Position numbers and translations under genes: made by a program. From NCBI RefSeq assembly GCF_000295935.2, contig NZ_ALWO02000040.1, positions 62,001 to 126,000 on the forward strand: 64,000 nt of DNA, read 5' to 3'. The notes under the pieces are model-generated. The model was not told the DNA's origin. It searched no databases and was given only the letters and a program-made list of their open reading frames with translations. The stretch is from Indibacter alkaliphilus LW1. Its GTDB lineage: Bacteria > Bacteroidota > Bacteroidia > Cytophagales > Cyclobacteriaceae. How positions within the stretch are numbered: the stretch's first letter is position 1; each line of letters opens with the position of its first letter. Of the stretch, positions 51,183 through 61,700 are shown one piece after another.

Positions 51183-51213
51183 ATCTCCTATCCTTCCTAA
51201 AATCTGCTACACC

Positions 51214-51246
51214 AAAAAAAGACCACCCTGCTAAAACAAGGTGGCC
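51214..51246 (-). terminator. Rho-independent terminator of the TonB-receptor gene
   Basis: On the minus strand: GGCCACC, intervening loop, GGTGGTC (one G-U pair) followed by seven T. It lies 33 bp past the stop codon. Confidence 0.8.
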
Positions 51247-51278
51247 AATCTATTTATCAACCAATCTAGTGTACTTTA

Positions 51279-53798
51279 TTAATTATTGTTCATCATGGCA
51301 CCCGAAGCGCCGCTATCACCTTCTTTGATATCGTCGTTGGTCACCCCTCTTTTTCTCCTTCTAGGTCCATCCATGCTCAACTTACCTATTCTGTAGTTGA
51401 AGTTGATCTTGAAGTTCATATTCCTCAAGGTATTGCTTCCTTGCTGCATGATCATTGGAGTATTCAATTCGTTTCTGATGACCATTTCTCTGGTTACAAA
51501 ATTCTCAGCACCGAATCCGATACTACCTCTTTTTTCATTAAACTGTTTGTTCAAATTCAAGCTATACATTCCAAAACCACCAGCAAAGCCCTGCAATTGA
51601 ACCTGTCTTCCTCTTGCAAAAGCAAATGATTGGATCTGCCAATTATTGGGCAAGGAATAATTGGCAAACAACCTACCACTGATTACAAAGCCTTGGTTGG
51701 AGGCTGCAAACATAGGATCATCAAGTCCGTTGGTCAAATCGGCAAAATAGCCATCAATACTTCCGTTTAGAGAAAACTTACCTGAAAGGTTAACATTTGA
51801 AAACACTGAAAACCCATAAGCTCTTTCAAAACCGATATTTTCATAAGTAGTGTAAATGATATCATCATCCATTACTGTTCTCACTGGTTGAATTGAACCT
51901 GTGGTGTTTCTGAAATAAGTGGTGAAGTTCAAGCTTGAGCCCTTGAAAAAAGTACTGTAAGACAATTCGTAATTATCTGTCAACTCCGGATCCAACAAGG
52001 GGTTGCCTTGTGTAATTTGCTGTGGGTTGGCTGCATTGATGTTCGGGTTCAGGAAGTTTAAGAATGGCCTTTGAACCCTTCTGTTATAGGCAGCTTTTAC
52101 CATATTTCCCTTTTCAAGTTTCCTGCTCAGATTTACACTTGGAATCAATAAGCCATAGGAAGGAATATCCGCATCAATTTCTGAATTTCTAAAGTCCGCG
52201 TTGATGGTGGTATATTCATATCTCAGACCACCTTTGAAAGAATAGTGTTTCAAGAAGTTGGTCATGTAAGAAGCATAAGCCGCAGTCACATTCTGATCAT
52301 AACTGAATTCGTTTGAAAGATTGATATCGTCTACTTTCTCAAATTCACCATCGGAACCCTGGGCAGTGAAATATGCAAAATCACTTTCTGCTCTTCTCAA
52401 GATATTTTTAGCACCGTATTCCAATATCTGAGTTTTACTGTCACCTATTGGCGTCACATAGTCCATTTGGACTGTGAATTCTTGATTTCTACCGAGGTTA
52501 TTGTTTTTCACTCTGCTTAGGATATCATCGAAAGTCCCTGTATAAAGACTATTGATAAAATCATTGGTGAGGTTATTTTGACTGTACAAACCTGAAATAC
52601 TGAATTCCTTGATCGGCTTTTCATAGGTTTTGGTATAGTTGTAATTGACATCCACATTATTGGAAAGATTTCTGACATTCACATCCCTAAGCAGCGTACT
52701 GACCAATTCCTCTTCCATAAAAGTCTCTGTCAAGAGACCATCCTGACGGTTTTGCATGTTTCTCAAACCAAAACTAACAGAGGTGGTCATGAAGTTGTAT
52801 TTATTGATCTCATAATCCCAACCAAAGTTATATCTACCAAACATCATATTTGTTCTGGTATCAGCTGACTGCAAAATATTCAAGGTAGTCCCATCTGCAT
52901 TGGTTACCATTTGATTGTTGTCGAAAGCACCTACAATATTGTACCCGGCTCTTCCAAACCCACCTAGAGTCCAACCCATTTTACCTCTTTTCAAGCTGGC
53001 GTTCAGACCAAGATTTGATCCCCTGATACCTGCACTGCTATTGATATTCAGAGTAGCACCCTGTAAGTTGTTTTTCTTGGTTACGATATTGATCACACCA
53101 CCTGTGCCCTCTGCATCATACTTAGCAGAAGGAGAAGTGATCACTTCTATTGATTTGATCTCCTCGGCAGGAATCTGCTTCAAAGCTTCTGATACGTTAG
53201 ATGCTACAATGGCTGATTGCTTGCCATTGATCAAAACCAAAATATTTGAACTTCCTCTCATAGAAACATTACCGTCCAAGTCCACTGATAACATAGGAAC
53301 TCTCCTCATTACATCAGCAGCATCTCCACCAACAAGGGTGCGGTCGTTTTCTGCATTGTAAATAGTTCTGTCTACTTTTTCCTCGATCAAATCTCTCTGT
53401 CCCATCACTGTGACTTCTTCAAGTGCCACAGCATCTGTTTCCAAAGAAATATTTCCGAGATTAATGTTGGAATTGGAATCAGTGATATTGATAGTAGAGG
53501 AGGCAAATGGCTGAAAGCCCATGAAAGACACCTGAAGCTTGTATGTACCGTTCTTAAAATTTGAAATGACAAATTCACCATCAAAATCGGCAACTGCTCC
53601 CGCAATGCTTTTTTCAGTTTCAATATCTACCAAAGAAACGGCTGCATAAGGCACCGGTTCTCCAGAGCCACTTTCCATGACCTTTCCTGATATTTTATAT
53701 ACAGGTGCTTGTTCTTCCTCTGTCTGGGCATATGTGCTCCCCGAAACAGCCAAGAACAAAAAGGTAAATGACAATAATAGTTGGTAAAAGGTTTTCAT
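51279..53798 (-). CDS. TonB-dependent receptor, outer-membrane beta-barrel family
   Basis: 839 residues from ATG 53798, where MKTFYQLLLSFTFLFLAVSG is a signal peptide; the upstream extension is not needed. Domain order: carboxypeptidase-D-like (YKISGKVMESGSGEPVPYAAVSL), a TonB-box-like VALEEVTVMGQRDLIEEKVDRTIYN, the plug with DVMRRVPMLSVDLDGNVSMRGSSNILVLINGKQSA and EVITSPSAKYDAEGTGGVINIVTKK, then a 14-strand-type barrel (OMP_b-brl_3). These receptors lack a SusD partner and are often linked to peptide or iron-complex uptake; the ligand is unknown. The C-terminus is a charged tail (GPRRRKRGVTNDDIKEGD) rather than the usual aromatic end, which is odd. Diverges from the LytS gene. Confidence 0.93.
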   Translation of the reverse strand: MKTFYQLLLSFTFLFLAVSGSTYAQTEEEQAPVYKISGKVMESGSGEPVPYAAVSLVDIETEKSIAGAVADFDGEFVISNFKNGTYKLQVSFMGFQPFASSTINITDSNSNINLGNISLETDAVALEEVTVMGQRDLIEEKVDRTIYNAENDRTLVGGDAADVMRRVPMLSVDLDGNVSMRGSSNILVLINGKQSAIVASNVSEALKQIPAEEIKSIEVITSPSAKYDAEGTGGVINIVTKKNNLQGATLNINSSAGIRGSNLGLNASLKRGKMGWTLGGFGRAGYNIVGAFDNNQMVTNADGTTLNILQSADTRTNMMFGRYNFGWDYEINKYNFMTTSVSFGLRNMQNRQDGLLTETFMEEELVSTLLRDVNVRNLSNNVDVNYNYTKTYEKPIKEFSISGLYSQNNLTNDFINSLYTGTFDDILSRVKNNNLGRNQEFTVQMDYVTPIGDSKTQILEYGAKNILRRAESDFAYFTAQGSDGEFEKVDDINLSNEFSYDQNVTAAYASYMTNFLKHYSFKGGLRYEYTTINADFRNSEIDADIPSYGLLIPSVNLSRKLEKGNMVKAAYNRRVQRPFLNFLNPNINAANPQQITQGNPLLDPELTDNYELSYSTFFKGSSLNFTTYFRNTTGSIQPVRTVMDDDIIYTTYENIGFERAYGFSVFSNVNLSGKFSLNGSIDGYFADLTNGLDDPMFAASNQGFVISGRLFANYSLPNNWQIQSFAFARGRQVQLQGFAGGFGMYSLNLNKQFNEKRGSIGFGAENFVTREMVIRNELNTPMIMQQGSNTLRNMNFKINFNYRIGKLSMDGPRRRKRGVTNDDIKEGDSGASGAMMNNN

Positions 53799-54015
53799 GT
53801 TTTGTGTTTTTAAAATAATGTGATCAGTTGGTAGTAGGACAGTTTCCAGCAACAAAGGTTTCTATTCCCTGTATCAAAAAAAAAATACTAGACAGGGGTA
53901 TACATTCAATCGACAAAAGGGTATTCTAAGCAGACGAAAAGACTACCCTATTTTGGAATCCGAATTTTATCTTAAAAACAGCCAATTTCATCTATGAAAT
54001 CAGCATGCTGGCAGA

Positions 54016-54023
54016 TATTTTTG
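54016..54023 (+). promoter_or_regulatory. Candidate -7 box (TATTTTTG) for the LytS/LytTR operon
   Basis: Exact TAnnTTTG match that predicts a start near 54030. It lies inside the longer open frame and so favours ATG 54078 as the true start of the kinase. Confidence 0.4.
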
Positions 54024-54077
54024 GTCAATACGCAAAATTTTGTTTTAGTTTACCGAAATAATTCATATTATAATATC

Positions 54078-55151
54078 ATGCAGGGAATCAGTATAAAGAA
54101 AAATATTTCAATTCTAACCCACCTATTGGGATGGGCGATTTTTGGCTCCTTGCTGTTCCTTTTGATTCCTTTATCCACTAGACTGGACTTTCCTTCTGAG
54201 TTCTGGACAAAACAAATAATGATGTTTGCCATCCTGGTAGCAGCATTCTATTTCAATTACTTTTATCTGATTCCCAAAACACTCTTTAAAAACAAAGTAG
54301 GCCTATTTCTTATCTTAAACCTGATTGGAGGAATTGCTTACATAGGACTTATAATACTCTTTGACAACTTGGTCAATATGCAGCAATTGATGCACGAGGT
54401 ATTTCGTCCCGATACTGCTTATATCAAAAGACCCAGAAATCTAACCTTCGATTTTTATAATGTGCTTATTTTTTACATGGCTGTGGGTGTAAGCACCAGT
54501 GTAGCTACTGTCCAAAAATGGCAACAGGATGAAGAGGTCAGGTTTGAACTGGAAAAGGCAAAAACAAACTCTGAACTTTCCTATCTCAAAGCCCAGATCA
54601 ACCCACATTTCTTTTTCAATACGCTTAACAACATCTATGCCTTGACCAACCTGGATGTAGAACAGGCCAAAACCGCTCTGCTAAAGCTCAGCCGAATGAT
54701 GCGCTATGTTTTATACGAAACAGAAAAAAACCTAACTCTATTAAATAAGGAGCTTGAGTTTATCAAAGATTTTGTCGAATTGATGAAAATGAGATTATCA
54801 AGCAAGGTCAAACTTGACATTCAGCTGCCGGAAAATCTGGACGATTCCAATATTGCTCCTATGCTATTTTTACCTTTTATCGAAAACTGCTTCAAACACG
54901 GTATCAGCTCCCAAAACGAAAGCCATATAGCGATATACCTGCAAAAAGAAGGGAATGAAGTCACCCTAATTACTAGGAACAATATTTTCAAAGCAACTGA
55001 AAATACTCCTGAAGGACAATCCAGTGGTATAGGTTTGGCCAATACCAAAAGAAGACTTGAATTGCTTTATCCGGAAAGGCATTTTCTGAAAATTGAAGAC
55101 AAAACCGACTCTAACGAATTCATTGTTAAACTTAAACTAAGGTTGAAATGA
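54078..55151 (+). CDS. LytS-type sensor histidine kinase
   Basis: 357 residues from ATG 54078 (MQGISIKKNISILTHLLGW); the frame extends to 53994, but the extra residues are not membrane-like and span a likely -7 box. Four transmembrane helices in residues ~10-150. The His_kinase region has the phospho-acceptor H177 in LKAQINPHFFFNTLNNIYALT. The HATPase part has MLFLPFIENCFKHGIS and SSGIGLANTKRRLELLYPERH. This sensor family lacks a separate periplasmic domain and pairs with LytTR regulators. It overlaps the regulator gene by 4 bp (ATGA). Confidence 0.94.
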   Translation: MQGISIKKNISILTHLLGWAIFGSLLFLLIPLSTRLDFPSEFWTKQIMMFAILVAAFYFNYFYLIPKTLFKNKVGLFLILNLIGGIAYIGLIILFDNLVNMQQLMHEVFRPDTAYIKRPRNLTFDFYNVLIFYMAVGVSTSVATVQKWQQDEEVRFELEKAKTNSELSYLKAQINPHFFFNTLNNIYALTNLDVEQAKTALLKLSRMMRYVLYETEKNLTLLNKELEFIKDFVELMKMRLSSKVKLDIQLPENLDDSNIAPMLFLPFIENCFKHGISSQNESHIAIYLQKEGNEVTLITRNNIFKATENTPEGQSSGIGLANTKRRLELLYPERHFLKIEDKTDSNEFIVKLKLRLK

Positions 55152-55885
55152 AAATCAAATGCATTGCAGTAGACGATGAGCCTTTGGCATTGGAATTGGT
55201 TTCCAAATTTGTGGAGCAAACTTCATTTTTAAGCTTAGAGGCAAAATTTGACAATGCCATACAAGCCTTAGGCTACCTCAATGACAATCAGATAGACCTG
55301 GTTTTTTTGGACATTCAGATGCCGGATCTTTCAGGAATGGAATTAGCTAGGATACTCGATGGTAAAAACCTAAGCAAAAAACCAAAAATAATTTTCACCA
55401 CAGCCTATAATCAATTTGCGATAGAAGGATACAAAGTTGATGCTTTGGACTATTTACTCAAACCTTACAGTTATGAGGATTTTTTAAAAGCTTCTACCAA
55501 AGCATATCAGCATTATGAAAAACTGTCACAGGCCAACAATGAAAGCAATTCTCCCAACAAGACAGCAGATTATATTTTTTTGAAGGTTGAGTATCAACTC
55601 GTCAAAGTAATGCTTGACCAAATCACCCACGTAGAAGCCTATAAAGATTATGTGAAAGTATTTTTAAAAGGCAAACCAAACCCTCTCCTTTCTTTGACCA
55701 GCATGAAAAACATGGAAGAGCTTCTACCGGAAGGAACTTTTATGAGAGTTCACAGGTCTTACATTATCAATTTGGACCATATAGAATCCGTCGCCAGAAA
55801 TGTAGTCAACATTGGCAATGTAAACATCACTGTCAGCGATATGTATAAGGATAAATTTATGGAATTTATAAACAAGTGGATTTGA
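55148..55885 (+). CDS. LytTR-domain response regulator
   Basis: 245 residues. Receiver domain (1-120): acidic pocket AVDDEPLALEL, phosphorylated D55 in LVFLDIQMPDLSG, and Lys in YLLKPYSYEDF. The LytTR DNA-binding domain follows (about 140-245): IFLKVEYQLVKVMLDQITHVEAYKDYVKVFL, SLTSMKNMEELLPEGTFMRVHRSYIINLDHIE. It works with the LytS kinase encoded by the overlapping upstream gene. Targets are unknown; the divergent TonB-receptor gene is a natural candidate (inference). Confidence 0.95.
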   Translation: MKIKCIAVDDEPLALELVSKFVEQTSFLSLEAKFDNAIQALGYLNDNQIDLVFLDIQMPDLSGMELARILDGKNLSKKPKIIFTTAYNQFAIEGYKVDALDYLLKPYSYEDFLKASTKAYQHYEKLSQANNESNSPNKTADYIFLKVEYQLVKVMLDQITHVEAYKDYVKVFLKGKPNPLLSLTSMKNMEELLPEGTFMRVHRSYIINLDHIESVARNVVNIGNVNITVSDMYKDKFMEFINKWI

Positions 55886-56069
55886 TTATTTCAAGCTCAT
55901 TGAATTGATAGAATTTTCATAAATATTTTTATAAAAAAACAGCTTATTTATTCTATTTTCAAAACTTAATCATTAAATTTCAGTTATTTCTTTCGAACAA
56001 ATACAGGCTAGAAACCGTATTGTCAAAGTAAATGGGTTAAGAAAAATCATTGATTCTTAGTGAAATTTA

Positions 56070-56546
56070 ATGACTGAAAAGCAAAAATCATTTATGAAAA
56101 TGGCCATAGATCTTTCAAGATCAGGCATGAATGAAGGCAAAGGAGGTCCTTTTGGCTGTGTTATTGTGAAAGATGAAAAAGTAATTGGCATAGGTTCAAA
56201 TTCAGTATTGGCTACAAATGATCCCACTGCCCATGCTGAAGTTGTCGCAATACGGGATGCGTGCAAAAACCTCGGCCATTTCCAATTGGATGGATGTGAA
56301 GTATACACCTCCTGTGAACCCTGTCCAATGTGTCTGGGAGCTATTTATTGGGCAAGGCCAAGTAAAGTATTTTATGCCAACAATAAGGTAGATGCAGCAA
56401 AAGCAGGCTTTGATGATCAGTTCATTTATGAAGAGATAGAATTAGAAAATCAAAACAGAAGGATTCCCTTTCAAGAATTAATGAGAAATGAGGCCAAAGC
56501 TGTATTTGAAGAATGGATTGAAAAAGAAAATAAAACTTTATATTAA
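56070..56546 (+). CDS. guaD: Guanine deaminase, cytidine-deaminase fold
   Basis: 158 residues. Zinc site: H55-A-E57 in NDPTAHAEVVAIRDAC, and the PCxxC pair C85 and C88 in YTSCEPCPMCLGAIYW. The flanking YWARPSKVFYA and DAAKAGFDDQFIYEEIE track Bacillus subtilis GuaD closely, while TadA proteins differ here. The enzyme converts guanine to xanthine in purine salvage. It precedes a small lipoprotein gene by 18 bp on the same strand. TadA-type tRNA editing is less likely on these motifs. Confidence 0.9.
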   Translation: MTEKQKSFMKMAIDLSRSGMNEGKGGPFGCVIVKDEKVIGIGSNSVLATNDPTAHAEVVAIRDACKNLGHFQLDGCEVYTSCEPCPMCLGAIYWARPSKVFYANNKVDAAKAGFDDQFIYEEIELENQNRRIPFQELMRNEAKAVFEEWIEKENKTLY

Positions 56547-56564
56547 AATAAAACACCAACAATT

Positions 56565-57110
56565 ATGAAAAAAATAAGTATGTTTTTGATAACTGTCGGA
56601 ATGGCTTTTACAGTGGCATGTTCCGGTGGTAAATCCGAAGATGAGAGGTATGTTTACGAAGGTGACAAGATTGTAGATGAAGTCACAGGGGACGAATTCT
56701 ACATGGAAGAAGATGATGTCATCACTGTAAAACACGCCGATGGTACAACCGAAAAACTGGCAATCGACGAAACCCCTTTTTATGAATCTGCACTTTCAGA
56801 AGAATATATTCAGAGCCTTGAAGCTCGTTATTTCGAAAGAAAAGAAAGTCTACTGGCAGAAAAGAAAGAGAAACTTAAAGAAGCAAGAAGGTCCCGATAT
56901 GCGGAATTTTCTGATGATGAGTTATTGGAGCGTTTTAGACAAGCGCATAAAGATGGGCTTGACATGACCAGACAAATGGATATGATGGCCGAACTTGTTG
57001 AAAGAGATATTGTTTCAGATGAGGAAGCTCCGGATTTGCTGGAAATAGATCCAAAAATGATGGATTTAGAAATTGAACTGGAGGAGCCAATCGAAGAAGT
57101 AGAAAATTAA
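56565..57110 (+). CDS. Small acidic lipoprotein of unknown function
   Basis: 181 residues. Lipobox TVACSGGKS (Cys 19). The mature protein is very acidic and helical: DEVTGDEFYMEEDDVITVKH, a charged middle (KESLLAEKKEKLKEARRSR) that should form a coiled coil, and an acidic end (EIELEEPIEEVEN). No known domain. It is likely in the same transcript as guaD (18-bp gap), closed by the terminator at 57134. Confidence 0.8.
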   Translation: MKKISMFLITVGMAFTVACSGGKSEDERYVYEGDKIVDEVTGDEFYMEEDDVITVKHADGTTEKLAIDETPFYESALSEEYIQSLEARYFERKESLLAEKKEKLKEARRSRYAEFSDDELLERFRQAHKDGLDMTRQMDMMAELVERDIVSDEEAPDLLEIDPKMMDLEIELEEPIEEVEN

Positions 57111-57133
57111 TCATTTATCAATCTTATAAAATC

Positions 57134-57167
57134 AAGCCCCAAATCTCAGAGATTTGGGGCTTTTTTA
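57134..57167 (+). terminator. Strong terminator after the guaD-lipoprotein pair
   Basis: Perfect 13-bp stem AAGCCCCAAATCT/AGATTTGGGGCTT with loop CAG, running into a T tract. Confidence 0.93.
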
Positions 57168-57234
57168 TGTGAGAAATATCACTGTTTCCCGCTCTAGACT
57201 GGGGTAGATTTACTTTCAAATAAACCATAAAGCC

Positions 57235-58497
57235 ATGAGCCACTATGATGTAATGATAATCGGAGGCGGTACTGCAGGGATTACTGTTGCTGCCCAATTG
57301 AGAAGAAAAGATGAATCTCTCAAAATCGGATTGATTGAACCTTCAGAAAAGCACTACTACCAGCCAGCGTGGACTTTGGTAGGTGCAGGAACATTTGATT
57401 TCAAAAAAACCGAAAGGAACGAAAAAGACTACATTCCTGCCGGTGTGGATTGGATCAAAGACTTTGCAAAATCATTTAATCCAGAAGAAAACTCTGTCTC
57501 TACCAAGGGTGGATCTACATATACCTACAATTATCTAGTGGTAGCTCCAGGTCTCGTGGTAGACCTCAGTTTACTTCCTGGACTAAAGGAAGCAATGGAG
57601 ACTGATTCCGTAGGAAGTATCTATACAGACCCTGAGGGATTCTGGAAAAAACTCCAAAATTTCAAAGGTGGAAATGCTGTATTTACACAAGCCAGTACTC
57701 CAATAAAATGCGGGGGGGCTCCACAAAAGATCATGTACCTATCCGAGCATTATTTTAGAAAAAAAGGTATTCGGGATAAAGTAAACGTGATTTTTGCTAC
57801 TCCGGGTACTGTGATCTTTGGAGTTAAAGAAATAGCAAAAACTCTAAGCAAAATCATCATTGATAGGGATATCAATCTAAAGACTTATTATGCTCCAATC
57901 AAAATCGACGGAGTCAAAAAGGAAATAACATACCGCTTTACAAATAGTCATCTGCAAAACTGTGCCATGGTGGTAGACAATAAGCTTGGAGAAGATATTG
58001 TGGGAGAATCTGAAATTAAGATGAAATATGATTTACTGCACTTAGCTCCTCCCCAAAGAGCTCCTGACTTCATCATAGAATCACCTTTTTCTTACCAAGA
58101 TGGTCCAAATAAAGGCTGGCTTGAGGTGGATCAGTTTACCCTTCAGCACAAAAGGTTTGAAAATGTTTTCGGATTAGGCGATGTAGTCGCCCTGCCTACC
58201 GCCAAAACAGGTGCAGCAGTAAGAAAACAAGCACCAGTGGTGGTGGACAATATCATTAAGCTTATCGAAAGTAAAACTCTTGGCAACAAGAAATATGAGG
58301 GATATTCCTCCTGCCCTCTGGTAACTGGCTATGGCAAAATGGTATTGGCTGAATTCAAATACAATAATGTAAGGGACAGTGATCCGATTATTTCAAAATT
58401 TGTAGACACCAACAAAGAACAGTATTCTATGTGGCTGCTTAAAAAATACGGACTTCCTTTTATGTATTGGAACCTAATGCTCAAAGGAAGGGCTTAA
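57235..58497 (+). CDS. Sulfide:quinone oxidoreductase, SQRDL (type II-like)
   Basis: 420 residues. FAD-binding GGGTAG near residue 10 (VMIIGGGTAGITVAAQL), YYQPAWTLVGAG, and the two redox cysteines: C159 in TPIKCGGAPQKIMYL and C360 in SSCPLVTGYGKMVLAEF. Those two sequence contexts match mitochondrial SQRDL more closely than type I bacterial SQR, where the disulfide neighbourhood differs. Also FGLGDVVALPTAKTGAAVRKQ. The enzyme oxidises sulfide and feeds the quinone pool from the membrane surface. Monocistronic: terminator before and no partner (no persulfide dioxygenase or rhodanese nearby). Confidence 0.93.
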   Translation: MSHYDVMIIGGGTAGITVAAQLRRKDESLKIGLIEPSEKHYYQPAWTLVGAGTFDFKKTERNEKDYIPAGVDWIKDFAKSFNPEENSVSTKGGSTYTYNYLVVAPGLVVDLSLLPGLKEAMETDSVGSIYTDPEGFWKKLQNFKGGNAVFTQASTPIKCGGAPQKIMYLSEHYFRKKGIRDKVNVIFATPGTVIFGVKEIAKTLSKIIIDRDINLKTYYAPIKIDGVKKEITYRFTNSHLQNCAMVVDNKLGEDIVGESEIKMKYDLLHLAPPQRAPDFIIESPFSYQDGPNKGWLEVDQFTLQHKRFENVFGLGDVVALPTAKTGAAVRKQAPVVVDNIIKLIESKTLGNKKYEGYSSCPLVTGYGKMVLAEFKYNNVRDSDPIISKFVDTNKEQYSMWLLKKYGLPFMYWNLMLKGRA

Positions 58498-58595
58498 CAA
58501 TATGAAAAATAATAAGAAGCTGCCTCATCATTAGATCTCTTCAGGTTTATTGCCCAAGCAAAGCCTATTCTAAGGAACTAATCCCTACATGACTC

Positions 58596-58627
58596 TTAGT
58601 GGCTTAATGGATAAAAAGCCACTAAGT
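58596..58627. repeat. 11-bp inverted repeat between convergent genes
   Basis: CTTAGTGGCTT and AAGCCACTAAG, perfect arms around a 10-nt loop AATGGATAAA. No T tract follows immediately, but the position between two stop codons suits a bidirectional transcription block. Confidence 0.7.
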
Positions 58628-58714
58628 CTCTATGACATGAAGTTTTAAAATATAAACCCCATAAAATTTGGGCAATCCTTTGAAGCTTTGACTTTTAAGA
58701 CAGCGTCTTTTATC

Positions 58715-61700
58715 TCAATAATTTTCACAAGTGGGACAACATACGAATGGCACTTTGGTCAGCGGAGATGTCCTTAAAATCCTAAAATGTCCTAAACCGG
58801 ATGAGAGTGAGTCAGACGCTACACCTCCCTGGTTTCGCTCATTAATTTTTCTAAGTTTTTCATATTCAGACTTATCTATAAGAAGATTATTCAACCCTCT
58901 TCCAAAACTTCTGATATGATCTGCAAAGTTGGTGATGTTAACAAAAACCTCCACTGCCAATACACTCAGGGGGCTATCTTCAGGAAGACCCAAATCCTGC
59001 AACAAACCTGCAATCTCCAAACTTGAAAAAGCTGCAATTCCCACAGGATGCAAGCCTTTTTTCAAAGCCAATATAGATCCAAGTTCCATACTCTCAAGGT
59101 TTAGTTTCACACTCACAGGCTGCTGATTGAGATGCGTATCGGCATTCACGAAAGTAAACTTTCGAAGCTTTTCCTTTATGGAATCCAGTTCTTTGGCTTC
59201 CTCTTTTCTGAAATCATGACGCATAAGCCGTTCGGCTAAAAGTATATTCCTGTAATCTTTAGCATCTGCCTGCTTGACCTGGGTATACAACAATGCCCAA
59301 AGGCTTGTTCTGGGTGGATCAGCAGTCACATTTTTACCCTTAATTACAGCCTTTGCAAATGGGGCACTTACGTACAGGGAGTCCACATCTCTATTGACGC
59401 TGCATAGCAGAGAAGGAACAGGATGTTGTATCCCGGTAACTCTTATACTTTTTCCAAAACGTCCTTGTGCGGTTGACCAAAGGTTATCATCCTGATTGGC
59501 CCAGTGCGTGTGACCTACTCTAAATTCATAAGTAAAGAAACCGAATAGTTCGGGGCTTTCAGCATGTAAACCGGGAGGCAATGGAAGTATGTAATGTCTG
59601 TCACTATCGGTGGATTTGATCATGGGCTGCATCGCCGTAATGCCTGCAAGATCATCACTCTGCCCTGGTAGAACTATACGGGTATACTCGGGATCAAGTG
59701 GAATTTCAGGTTCTTCTTCGGATACAAATTGCTCTAGGGGGTTTGTGCTGATCAACTGATCAGGTGAAGTGACCAACACCCTACAAAAGTACGTATCATC
59801 CGGATTTTCTATAGCTTCTTCAAATTCCACCCAAAGATGCCTGCTTCTGACTTCTGTACTGCTATAGTCTTCGGCTCTCTCATAAGGAGAAAATGCCAAG
59901 CCCACAGATACAATTTTAGGTACTTGTGGTGGGATAAGGACCGTGGGAAGCTTTAGGTCCTCCACCATAACATCCTCGACTTCAGGATGTAAAGCCTTAG
60001 CATGAATTTTTATGGCATAATCAATCCAGATTTCATCAGGCAGTCGAGGGTTGGTGTTGCCTTTTCTCTTGAATGGTGATTTGGGCTCGATCGCATCAAT
60101 AAAAATAATCCTTGTAAAATCTCTTCTTACGTTTCCGAATCTATCTTGCTGCAATGATTCAAAAGAAGCGGTTCGTACCATCTCTATATCCCCTATATTA
60201 GGTTCAATGATAGGTTGAGGATCTTGGCTCCCCCCATAGTTGAAATGAGCCATCAAAGCGTTTTTTAATTTCCTGCTTAAAAAATCAGCCCCTTGGCCTG
60301 ATTCTTCAGCAGCCTCTAGTACATCCCTTCTAAACGCTGTGGATTTGCCTATGGTAAATGAAGTCAAATCTAATGCGTCCCAGGCCCAATCTCTATTAAC
60401 TTGAAAGCTAAGACAGCCTAACCAATGGTCTTGTAATTCTGCTCTACTCGCAAAAGTCACACTACTCCCATCCGGAGCCAATGAATGCCGGATTCGACTG
60501 CTCACTCCGAAAACAATCCGCTCCCCTTTTGGTGCATAAACAGTCAAGCCTTTAGCCTGCAAACCCAAAGCACTTGCAAAGCGCTGCACTATATCAGGAA
60601 TGGATTGAGTTCTGTTTTTGACCAAATGAAACTTTAAAATATCCTTGAGGCTCCCTTTCACTAAAGGAGTGTCGTTAGCCTTAAGGTGGAGTGCCTGCAA
60701 GACTGGTATGTTTTTATACGGAACCAATAAATCTGTCTCTGATGTGGATTCTTTGTAAAAAAGAAGCTGTTCAACTTTCCCATATCTACTATCTATGTCT
60801 CTATTGTTATCATTGAGAAAACCAAAATAACTGACATCATCTATTCCTCCCCCATCTGCCAATGCCCTCAGACTCACCCTAACCTTTCTGCTGCTTGGCA
60901 ATACCAAGGCATCCATATTGTCCAGATCTTCTTGCTTAAGATCATCTCTTAAAAATGGATTTGCCTGCTCTTCAAGGTTGAGAACCGGTACATCTATAAA
61001 TTGAACCGGGACTTCCATTTCCTCAAAAAAATCATCTGAAAAAGTACGGGTAGTTGTATAAAGGGTAAGGTAAGGCTCATCTCCATTTTCGCTCAAGGAA
61101 TTATCCATTGACAAACTCTGAACCTCAACCCTGAACTCCACTCTATTGGCATCAGGATCCGGAATTCCAAGAACTAATTGATTATCCCCATTAAAATCTA
61201 AGTTCTTGAGCATTTCAACTGGATCCATTCCTCTCTGTTGATATTTTCCGGTAAATACCACCGCAGGATATTCCATCAAAGGCCGTGATATTCTTAAGAC
61301 CTGATTATCGAGGAATTCAGTTTCTTCTATATTCGCAGCATTAAAAATCTGCGCTTTGAAGGTTGTTATGAGGTCCGGCTTGACTATTTTGAGGTTTGCC
61401 GGTCCCAAGTACCTTTTAAAAGAAACAGTTGTAGCCGGGGATGGGCTTGCTTGCAGTGGTTCATCTTCCAAAACCGGTCCACCTCCACTGATATCAGCCA
61501 TTCTAACTCTAAACTGATAGGTTTTTCCATACCTTAGCTGTGTATTTACCTGAGGTGCTGCCAAGACATTATTCTTGATAGATCTGCTTTGACCATTTTC
61601 AGGGTCCATCCCTTCGGAGGCAATAAAGCCTTTGTTCAATTGGTCATTTTTATAAATTTCAAGGGCATCTGCATCTTCCACGACCATACTTTTGCCTACC

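Larger units (their letters stand above)
50527..51213. other. Long repeat-rich gene-free region
   Basis: 687 bp between the two terminators of convergent pdhB and TonB-receptor genes. It contains a 17-bp direct repeat (50559-50594), a palindromic AT-rich segment with NNNGAAY heptamers (50880-50949) and the 28-unit heptamer array (50985-51182). Frames translated here as HPSSF repeats are artefacts of the array. Nothing recognisable in 50600-50870. Confidence 0.7.

Noticed and set aside
50937-51234. Two overlapping frames encoding repeated HPSSFIL-type peptides
   Set aside because: They are direct translations of the noncoding heptamer array in different frames; a 7-bp unit reads through all frames with no stop, so the open frames are expected by chance.
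53994-54077. 28-residue N-terminal extension of the LytS kinase
   Set aside because: Not membrane-like, and a TATTTTTG -7 box at 54016 would lie inside it; ATG 54078 fits better.
58690-58714. Short hairpin AAGAC-AGC-GTCTT as terminator of the 1427-residue gene
   Set aside because: Only 5 bp of stem, a three-base loop, and A rather than T after it on the minus strand.
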